Shown piece by piece: positions 5,780 through 11,780 of a stretch of 11,780 nt of DNA (position 1 is its first letter; the number at the start of each line of letters is the position of its first letter). The translations under genes and the position numbers were made by a program. The notes beneath the pieces are model-generated. The model ran no database searches, was not told the origin of the DNA, and saw only the letters and a list, made by a program, of their open reading frames with translations. Location of the stretch: NCBI GenBank assembly GCA_013202725.1, contig JABMRH010000160.1, positions 1 through 11,780 of the forward strand, given 5' to 3'. The DNA comes from Desulfobacteraceae bacterium. GTDB taxonomy: Bacteria; Desulfobacterota; Desulfobacteria; Desulfobacterales; ETH-SRB1.

Positions 5780-7942
5780 ATGAAAGGTCTTGATGCGATT
5801 TTTTCCCCGAAATCGGTGGCCGTTATAGGAGCATCCACCAGTCCCGGAAAGGTTGGGCACGATATTTTTGCCAATATCTTGAGCGGAAATTATCAGGGTA
5901 CACTTTATCCTGTTAATCCTAATGCCAAGTCGGTTTTAAGTGTAAGGGCATATCCATCTATCCTGGAAGCGCCGGGTGATGTGGATCTTGCAATAATAAT
6001 TCTCCAGCCCAAACTTGCCTTAAAGGCTGTTGAAGAGAGCGTGAAAAAGGGGGTAAAGGGAATTGTGATTGTATCTGCCGGCTTTCGGGAGGTGGGCGCC
6101 GAAGGCCTGGAGATAGAAAACAGGATAGCTGCTGTTTGCAAAAAGGCAGGGGCGCGCCTTGTGGGCCCAAACTGTCTTGGCGTCATCAACCCGCTTCCTT
6201 CGGTAAGTCTGAACGCGAGCTTTGCAACGCGTATGCCTGCAAGCGGCAATATTTCCTTTATTTCCCAGAGTGGTGCATTGTGCACGGCTGTTCTGGATTT
6301 TGCAGCTGACAGGGATTTTGGTTTTTCAAAGTTCATTTCCATAGGCAACAAGGCAGATGTGGATGAGCTTGATCTTCTGCGCTACCTGCATGAAGACATG
6401 GATACAAGGGTTATTTTGATGTATCTGGAAGAGCTTCGAAGAGGGGCTGGATTTATTGATACTGTCAAGGAGATTACCTCCGGAAATAGGCCTACCCCCA
6501 TACTTGCCATAAAGTCGGGAAGGACAAGCGCGGGAGCCCAGGCAGCAGCGTCACATACAGGGGCACTGTCCGGATCTGAGGCGGTATATGATGCGATCTT
6601 CCAGCAGACAGGGATGATTCGTGTTGATTCAATTGATGAGCTTTTTGATTTTGCAATTGCTTTTGCCTATAAAAGTGAAAGCGCTTTGGGAAAACTCACA
6701 AGGAAGATTCCGCACGGCAACAGGGTCGCCATTGTCACAAATGCGGGAGGGCCGGGGATTATCGCTACCGATATTACTATGTCGTCCGGGCTCAGGCTTG
6801 CCAAATTCCGTCAGGAAACGATTGATGCTCTTGCAAGCCATCTCCCCTTTACAGCAAACCTTCATAATCCTGTGGATATCATCGGAGATGCCGCACCAGA
6901 TCGTTACGAAAACGCTTTAAGCGTTGTAATAAATGACGATGGAGTAGATGGAGCCCTTGTAATTCTGACGCCTCAGTCGATGACGAACGTTCTTGGAACA
7001 GCGGAAGCCGTTATCAGAATTGCCAGGCGGACTCACAAGCCTATTCTCTGCTGTTTTATGGGGGTTGTTGATGTCTCCGCCGGAGTAAGATATCTTCAGG
7101 AGTATGGTTATCCGGTTTATAAGTTTCCTGAAAATGCGGCAAAGGCTTTCGGGGCTCTTTATAAATATTTTAAGTGGTTGAACCGGCAGCATTTTGCGCA
7201 ATATGAATTAAAGCACGACAGAGAGCGTGCCGCCGATATTATTAAAAATTGTCTTGAATCAGGGAAAACCCGTCTGGGTGAACTGGACGGAATCGAACTG
7301 CTTAAATGTTACGGTTTTAATGTATTGCCGATACAGCTTGCGGAAACTGAGGAAGAAGCAATAGAGATTGCTGAAACTATCATCTTCCCTGTGGCAATGA
7401 AAATTGTTTCGCCGCAGATTCTGCACAAAACCGATGCCGGCGGAGTCATGTTGGGGCTTGAGAGCCGGGATGAGATAAAAAAGGCTTTTAATGAGATCGT
7501 TGAAAAAGCTAAGCAGTATGATCCCAACGCGGAAATAAAGGGTGTGGTGATTCAGAAAATGGCTATGCATGGGGAAGAAGTGATACTTGGCATGAATCGA
7601 CAACCGGTTTTCGGGCCTTTACTCATGTTTGGTCTTGGCGGAATATTTGTTGAACTTTTTCATGATGTTGTATTTCGCATAGCCCCTATCGGCAGAAACG
7701 AATCCCGCAGAATGATCCGCAGCATCAGGGGATATAAACTATTGCAGGGCTTCAGGGGAAGGCCTGTGGTTGATATAGAAATTCTTGAAAAATCAATGGT
7801 AAGCCTTTCAGATATGTCAATTAACCACCCTGAAATCGATGAGATGGATATAAACCCGCTTCTGGTTCATGAGAAAGGAAAAGGGGCTACCGTGGCTGAC
7901 TGCAGAATTATTTTAAAAAAGCCGGATGATCCGGGGAAATAG
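5780..7942 (+). CDS. Acyl-CoA synthetase, ADP-forming (fused alpha-beta; acetate--CoA ligase type)
   Basis: Interconverts acyl-CoA plus ADP and phosphate with the free acid plus CoA and ATP. In anaerobes this commonly conserves energy as ATP at the end of fermentation or acid degradation. The 720 residues contain the whole enzyme: a CoA-binding Rossmann domain (SVAVIGASTSPGKVG, 12-26; ARLVGPNCLGVINP, 125-138), ligase domains (ISFISQSGAL, 158-167) with the phospho-His H259 in ASHTGALSG, and from about 500 an ATP-grasp beta part (MKIVSPQILHKTDAGGV, 540-556; GPLLMFGLGGIFVELFHDV, 612-630; EMDINPLLV, 688-696). The substrate (acetate, aryl or branched acid) cannot be told from sequence alone. AAAGGA 9 nt before the ATG supports the start. 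An 86-bp gap separates it from rsmI, and it overlaps the next gene by 17 bp. Confidence 0.92.
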   Translation: MKGLDAIFSPKSVAVIGASTSPGKVGHDIFANILSGNYQGTLYPVNPNAKSVLSVRAYPSILEAPGDVDLAIIILQPKLALKAVEESVKKGVKGIVIVSAGFREVGAEGLEIENRIAAVCKKAGARLVGPNCLGVINPLPSVSLNASFATRMPASGNISFISQSGALCTAVLDFAADRDFGFSKFISIGNKADVDELDLLRYLHEDMDTRVILMYLEELRRGAGFIDTVKEITSGNRPTPILAIKSGRTSAGAQAAASHTGALSGSEAVYDAIFQQTGMIRVDSIDELFDFAIAFAYKSESALGKLTRKIPHGNRVAIVTNAGGPGIIATDITMSSGLRLAKFRQETIDALASHLPFTANLHNPVDIIGDAAPDRYENALSVVINDDGVDGALVILTPQSMTNVLGTAEAVIRIARRTHKPILCCFMGVVDVSAGVRYLQEYGYPVYKFPENAAKAFGALYKYFKWLNRQHFAQYELKHDRERAADIIKNCLESGKTRLGELDGIELLKCYGFNVLPIQLAETEEEAIEIAETIIFPVAMKIVSPQILHKTDAGGVMLGLESRDEIKKAFNEIVEKAKQYDPNAEIKGVVIQKMAMHGEEVILGMNRQPVFGPLLMFGLGGIFVELFHDVVFRIAPIGRNESRRMIRSIRGYKLLQGFRGRPVVDIEILEKSMVSLSDMSINHPEIDEMDINPLLVHEKGKGATVADCRIILKKPDDPGK

Positions 7943-8540
7943 GTATATTGATTTGGCTTCTATTTATCCGGTTATACTTGCGGTTCCCGATGACAAGAGA
8001 AACCTTTCCGGCAAAAACAGGACATTGTATCTCAGCAGGCATGCGAGGGATGCCCTTGAAATATCCGCCAGGAAGAGCCGCATTCATTTGGGCGATCTTT
8101 TAAAGGATAAAAATGGCGTTCCCACGCCCTGTGGAGGCAATTACTGGTCCCTTTCGCATAAACCCGCATATGTTGCGGCAGTAGTGGCTCCTGAAAGAAT
8201 CGGCATTGATATAGAAGAAATACGGAGATGTTCGGAGTCTCTTTTCAGGAAAATAGCTGATCACAGAGAATGGGGGCTTGCTGATACAGATAAATTTAAG
8301 CTGTTCTTTCGCTACTGGACCGCTAAAGAGGCTGTGCTTAAGGCTGTCGGGACAGGTCTGAAAGATCTTTCAAAATGCAAAATTGCGCACCTTATTGATG
8401 AAAATAATCTTGCCATAGACTATATGAATAAAAGGTGGCTGGTTGAGCATCTCTTTTTCAACGGGCATATTGCATCGGTAAATAAAGGTTTATATGATAT
8501 TAAGTGGTCAGTGGTCATGAGGCAGGGATTAGAGGATTAA
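7926..8540 (+). CDS. 4'-phosphopantetheinyl transferase (Sfp/AcpT superfamily)
   Basis: Transfers the phosphopantetheine arm of CoA to a Ser of acyl- or peptidyl-carrier proteins. The motifs are NYWSLSHKPAYVAAVVA (72-88), IGIDIEEI (92-99; D95 and E97 bind Mg) and RYWTAKEAVLKAVGTGL (128-144; E134), so the active site looks complete. The length of 204 residues is within the Sfp-type range. The start at 7926 overlaps the acyl-CoA synthetase by 17 bp, so the two are probably translationally coupled. No carrier protein is visible in the window. The last residues (about WSVVMRQGLED) are encoded by short direct repeats: GTGGTCA twice at 8504-8517, then the GATTAG array that supplies the stop codon, so the C-terminus is probably not ancestral. 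Confidence 0.9.
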   Translation: MIRGNRYIDLASIYPVILAVPDDKRNLSGKNRTLYLSRHARDALEISARKSRIHLGDLLKDKNGVPTPCGGNYWSLSHKPAYVAAVVAPERIGIDIEEIRRCSESLFRKIADHREWGLADTDKFKLFFRYWTAKEAVLKAVGTGLKDLSKCKIAHLIDENNLAIDYMNKRWLVEHLFFNGHIASVNKGLYDIKWSVVMRQGLED

Positions 8541-8573
8541 GGATTAGAAGATTAGAAGATTAGAAGATTAAGG
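8523..8573 (+). repeat. GATTAG-type tandem repeat spanning a stop codon and a ribosome binding site
   Basis: Units in order: GATTAGAG (8527-8534), GATTAAG (8535-8541), three perfect GATTAGAA copies (8542-8549, 8550-8557, 8558-8565) and GATTAAGG (8566-8573). The first units encode the last residues and TAA of the phosphopantetheinyl transferase. The last unit holds AAGG, 9 nt before the ATG of the ribonuclease gene. It is related to the repeat at 4421-4446. Two GTGGTCA copies (8504-8517) precede it. Confidence 0.8.
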
Positions 8574-8582
8574 AATATTGAT

Positions 8583-10163
8583 ATGCATGTAACATTTTAT
8601 GGCGCGGTCCGGGAGGTCACGGGATCGATGCATCTTGTTGCAACCGAGACCGACAGGATACTGCTGGATTGTGGAATGTTTCAGGGACGACGGAAGGAGA
8701 CCGAACAAAAAAACAGAGTGCTTTCCTTTGATCCGCAGATTATCACAAATATAGTACTTTCGCATGCCCATATAGACCATTCGGGTCGCATTCCACTGTT
8801 GACGAAAAACGGATTTAACGGAAATATCATCTGCACGCGAGCCACGGCCGATGTTTGTGAATATCTGCTGGATGATTCCGCTTATATTCAGGAGTCGGAT
8901 GCAAATTATCTTAATTATAAAACCGTCCGTTCATATTTATATGGGTTGCTGACATCTTCGGATAAGAAAAAGAAATCAGGCCATGACAATGAAAAAATAA
9001 GAAAAATTTTAAAGGGCAATCATAATGCTCTTAACACGGAAAAAATTAACGAATATATTGAGAAATACCATATGGAAGGTGTCCGGCCGCTATATACTGT
9101 TTTTGAGGCACAACAATCATTTAAATATTTTAACGGTTATCCATATCGTCAACCTGTAACAATCGGGCAGCATACGACCTGTACCTTTTATGATGCCGGT
9201 CACATTCTTGGATCGGCCTTTTCCATTATCAAAACCATTGAAAACGGCCGATCATATACTGTTTGTTATACCGGTGATATAGGCAGATTTGATACGCCGA
9301 TAGTAAAAAATCCGACCCTGAACTTTCATGAGGAGGACAGGGACATAGATTTGCTGATCATGGAGAGCACATACGGCAATCGTTTGCACGAACCGGTGAA
9401 GGATTTAAAACAACAATTGAAGCACGTGCTCATCGATACTTTCAACAGAGGCGGTTCTGTTTTAATACCATGTTTTGCATACGGACGCACACAGGAGATT
9501 GTGTATTTTCTTCACAAACTCTATGATGAGGGAGAAGTGCCGCGGAGGCCGATTTATGTCGACAGCCCCCTTGCAACTAAATTAACAGGGGTTTACGGCG
9601 AACATCCCGAAGTTTATGACAGGGAAACCAATGAAGTCTTTTTAAAGAAGGGCAAAAACCCTTTTATATTTGACCAGATCCATTTTGTGGAATCGGTTGA
9701 TGAGTCGATGGATCTCATGCGGGATGAAAAACAGCATATTGTTATTGCCGCTTCCGGGATGTGTGAGGCGGGCCGCATTTTGCACCATCTGCGCTATAAG
9801 ATACATAATGAAAAAAATACCGTTCTTATTGTCGGTTATATGGCAAAAAACACCCTTGGCCGTCGCATACAGGAAAACAGCGAATCATACGAGAGGTCAG
9901 GCAGAAAGGATCCGCCTCCGCAGCTTAGATTCCTCAATAAAATTTATCCGCTTAAAGCCCATGTTACAAGGCTTGGCGGGTTCAGCGCTCATGCCGACAA
10001 AAATGAAATGTTTCGATTTGTCAAGGAGTCAAATTTACGCATAAAGAAGATCGCTGTAGTTCATGGAGAAGAGGACCAGTCGATTTCATTTGCCAACCAG
10101 CTCGAAAATGAAGGTTTTTCGGTAGTTGTGCCCAGGGTTGGGGAGATGGTGCGGATAAAGTAA
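8583..10163 (+). CDS. Beta-CASP metallo-beta-lactamase ribonuclease (CPSF/Ysh1-like RNA-processing exonuclease family)
   Basis: A predicted zinc-dependent RNase with the archaeal-CPSF-like layout. Core metallo-beta-lactamase motifs: ILLDCGMFQG (26-35), SHAHIDHSG (60-68; the HxHxDH zinc motif), DAGHILGS (204-211; H207) and YTGDIGRFD (229-237; D232). Beta-CASP motifs: MESTYGNR (260-267; E261), GGFSAHADKNE (465-475; H470) and VVHGEE (492-497; H494). PCFAYGRTQE (296-305) and ASGMCEAGRI (390-399) are also typical. At 526 residues it is longer than the common size of about 450-470, because of a Lys-rich insert of about 40 residues near 125-165, before RPLYT. It is cytosolic. AAGGAA about 8 nt upstream of the ATG lies at the end of a short repeat. 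It follows the phosphopantetheinyl transferase by 42 bp and precedes the activase gene by 34 bp. Confidence 0.93.
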   Translation: MHVTFYGAVREVTGSMHLVATETDRILLDCGMFQGRRKETEQKNRVLSFDPQIITNIVLSHAHIDHSGRIPLLTKNGFNGNIICTRATADVCEYLLDDSAYIQESDANYLNYKTVRSYLYGLLTSSDKKKKSGHDNEKIRKILKGNHNALNTEKINEYIEKYHMEGVRPLYTVFEAQQSFKYFNGYPYRQPVTIGQHTTCTFYDAGHILGSAFSIIKTIENGRSYTVCYTGDIGRFDTPIVKNPTLNFHEEDRDIDLLIMESTYGNRLHEPVKDLKQQLKHVLIDTFNRGGSVLIPCFAYGRTQEIVYFLHKLYDEGEVPRRPIYVDSPLATKLTGVYGEHPEVYDRETNEVFLKKGKNPFIFDQIHFVESVDESMDLMRDEKQHIVIAASGMCEAGRILHHLRYKIHNEKNTVLIVGYMAKNTLGRRIQENSESYERSGRKDPPPQLRFLNKIYPLKAHVTRLGGFSAHADKNEMFRFVKESNLRIKKIAVVHGEEDQSISFANQLENEGFSVVVPRVGEMVRIK

Positions 10164-10197
10164 AAATTTAAACAAGCAATCAGGTCATAAAGGAAAT

Positions 10198-11780
10198 ATG
10201 GGCGGCAATATAAATTCGTTGGGTATATGCTTAGGGGCATCTACGGTATCACTTGTCTGGATGGAGCTTAAGCAGGGCAGGGATGGGAAAAACAAAACAA
10301 AGCCCCGTGTGGTTAAATATTTACTTCATTCACACGAAGGAAATCCAAAGAAGACATTGCTTTCAGCTCTCAAGTCGCTGGATATGAATTCATACGACAG
10401 GATTGCTGTGACCGGAAGGAGATTTCGCAAATTTGTAAACCTGTCATCCATATCTGAACCTGAAGCCGTGGAATACGCATACCGGTTTGTCAGGCCCGCG
10501 GATGTTGCATGCCCTGCCGTTGTTTCCGCAGGCGGGGAGACCTTCATGGTATATGTCATGGACGGTCATGGGCAGATATCTAATGTTTTGACCGGCAACA
10601 AGTGCGCATCCGGAACCGGTGAATTCTTTCTTCAACAACTGCGCAGGATGAAAGTAACCCTGAAAGAGGCGGCCCAGTGGGCTGCCACAGAGGAGCCGTA
10701 TCGTCTTTCGGGACGTTGTTCGGTTTTTTGCAAATCAGACTGCACACATGCAACCAACAAAGGCATCCCCAAATCAAAGGTAACAGCCGGGCTTTGCAAA
10801 ATGATGGCGGAGAAAATACTTGAGCTTTTAAAAAAGGCGCAAAGGAAAAACATCATGATTGTCGGGGGCACAGCGCTCAACCGGATGATGATTGAGTATC
10901 TGCATAAACATATTACAGGCCTTATTGTCCCTGAGGAGGCCCCGTATTTCGAAGCGCTTGGCGTTGCTCTCTGGGCGCTGGAAAATGAGACTGCTGCATT
11001 TCCTGGAATGTCGAAATTGTTAAGGACTGAGTCCACATCATTTGACACACTTATGCCCCTTATGGATTTTAAAGACATGGTTAAATTCAAGTCTGTCGCG
11101 ATGGAGGATGTCAGGCAGGGGGATGAATGTATTCTGGGGCTTGACGTTGGTTCAACAACAACAAAAGCAATTCTTTTGCGTATCGAGGACGATGCAATTC
11201 TTGCGTCTATTTACCTGCGTACCGACGGCGACCCTGTTGGAGCTTCCCGCAAGTGTTACGCTTCTATTCTTAGCCAGATAAGTGAAAAGGTAAATCCTGA
11301 TGAGATAAGTATAACAGGATTGGGTGTCACCGGCTCGGGCCGTCAGATAGCCGGTCTTCATGCGCTCACAAACGGCGTTATTAATGAGATAATAGCTCAT
11401 GCAACTGCTGCAGTGTACTTTGATTCGGAAGTGGATACCATTTTTGAGATAGGAGGGCAGGATGCAAAATATACATATATCATAAATTCCGTGCCATCCG
11501 ATTATGCTATGAACGAAGGCTGTTCCGCGGGCACAGGCTCTTTTCTAGAAGAGTCCGCGCACGAGACCCTGGGGGTAAAAATGGAGGATATTGCCGACAT
11601 TGCTTTTAAAGGCAAGAATCCGCCTAATTTTAATGATCAGTGCGCCGCATTTATCGCATCTGATATAAAAAATGCCATTCATGAAGGTGTAAAGCACGAG
11701 GATATTCTTGCAGGTCTGGTTTATTCCATCTGCATGAACTATTCAAACAGGGTCAAGGGAAATAAGCCGGTGGGAGAGAA
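10198..11780 (+). CDS. Large acyl-CoA dehydratase activase-like protein, two BcrA/BadF/HgdC ATPase domains (partial, runs off right edge)
   Basis: The first 527 residues of a protein likely to be far longer (family members often exceed 1000 residues and continue with DUF2229 and HgdB-like parts; here that is inference). Such ASKHA ATPases carry a [4Fe-4S] cluster and drive electrons into 2-hydroxyacyl-CoA dehydratase or benzoyl-CoA reductase-type enzymes. Domain 1 (about 7-265): GICLGASTVSLV (9-20) in the phosphate-1 position, SAGGETF (110-116), KCASGTGEFF (135-144; C136), GRCSVFCKSDC (172-182; C174) and VGGTALNRM (222-230). Domain 2 (about 310 onward): LGLDVGSTTTKAIL (313-326; D316), EIGGQDAKY (417-425), EGCSAGTGSFLEE (440-452; C442) and FNDQCAAFIASDIKNA (478-493; C482). 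Domain 1 lacks the phosphate-1 Asp, so only domain 2 looks like a full ATPase. AAAGGA just upstream supports the ATG. Confidence 0.9.
   Translation, partial: MGGNINSLGICLGASTVSLVWMELKQGRDGKNKTKPRVVKYLLHSHEGNPKKTLLSALKSLDMNSYDRIAVTGRRFRKFVNLSSISEPEAVEYAYRFVRPADVACPAVVSAGGETFMVYVMDGHGQISNVLTGNKCASGTGEFFLQQLRRMKVTLKEAAQWAATEEPYRLSGRCSVFCKSDCTHATNKGIPKSKVTAGLCKMMAEKILELLKKAQRKNIMIVGGTALNRMMIEYLHKHITGLIVPEEAPYFEALGVALWALENETAAFPGMSKLLRTESTSFDTLMPLMDFKDMVKFKSVAMEDVRQGDECILGLDVGSTTTKAILLRIEDDAILASIYLRTDGDPVGASRKCYASILSQISEKVNPDEISITGLGVTGSGRQIAGLHALTNGVINEIIAHATAAVYFDSEVDTIFEIGGQDAKYTYIINSVPSDYAMNEGCSAGTGSFLEESAHETLGVKMEDIADIAFKGKNPPNFNDQCAAFIASDIKNAIHEGVKHEDILAGLVYSICMNYSNRVKGNKPVGE

Noticed and set aside
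5905..6351. Long minus-strand ORF inside the acyl-CoA synthetase gene
   Set aside because: It is a shadow of a gene with strong family motifs; GC-rich codons on the coding strand leave the antisense frame open.
10632..11090. Minus-strand ORF of 152 residues within the activase gene
   Set aside because: It is antisense to conserved cysteine and ATPase motifs and has no recognisable domain.

Overview
The window reads as chromosomal DNA of an anaerobic, moderately AT-rich bacterium, most probably a member of the Desulfobacterota (former Deltaproteobacteria). Three things suggest this: a giant double-domain activase of the BcrA/BadF/HgdC type, a fused ADP-forming acyl-CoA synthetase, and frequent use of AGG, AGA and ATA codons. 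The assignment is inference from gene content; no rRNA or marker gene is present. I found no tRNA, rRNA, CRISPR array, insertion sequence or phage gene.

Left part (1-1661, minus strand): a signalling operon read leftwards from a good sigma70-type promoter (TTGACA-N18-TAAAAT, 1661-1632). It holds a 5'-truncated HD-GYP gene (c-di-GMP phosphodiesterase family, HD half missing), a single-domain PilZ protein (c-di-GMP receptor family), and a two-TM, HAMP-like class III adenylate cyclase that runs off the left edge. The grouping suggests a c-di-GMP/cAMP link, with the first gene probably decayed.

Middle part: an ambiguous AT-rich stretch (about 1557-2039) with two competing small ORFs on opposite strands. 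It is followed by a 73-residue protein of unknown function and, 18 bp downstream on the same strand, a complete cyclopropane-fatty-acyl-phospholipid synthase (cfa). Convergent to cfa lies a PP2C-type Ser/Thr phosphatase. The 140 bp between them contain TTAGC-based repeats that fold into a hairpin and may act as a two-way terminator.

Right part (4454 to the end, plus strand): a run of tightly spaced genes. These are yraN (nuclease-fold UPF0102), rsmI (16S rRNA C1402 2'-O-methyltransferase, overlapping yraN), a fused ADP-forming acyl-CoA synthetase, a 4'-phosphopantetheinyl transferase overlapping it by 17 bp, a beta-CASP metallo-beta-lactamase ribonuclease, and the N-terminal 527 residues of the large acyl-CoA dehydratase-activase-like protein. 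Two intergenic spots carry related GATTAG repeats. At both, the repeat ends in GATTAAGG, 7-9 nt before a start codon, and so supplies the Shine-Dalgarno sequence of the next gene (yraN and the ribonuclease). At the second spot the repeat also encodes the last residues and stop codon of the phosphopantetheinyl transferase.

Most genes belong to well-known families. The less ordinary parts are the decayed HD-GYP/PilZ/cyclase operon, the repeat-borne ribosome binding sites, the pseudo-ATPase-like first domain of the activase, and the two uncharacterised small proteins upstream of cfa. I do not see convincing evidence of a wholly new system.
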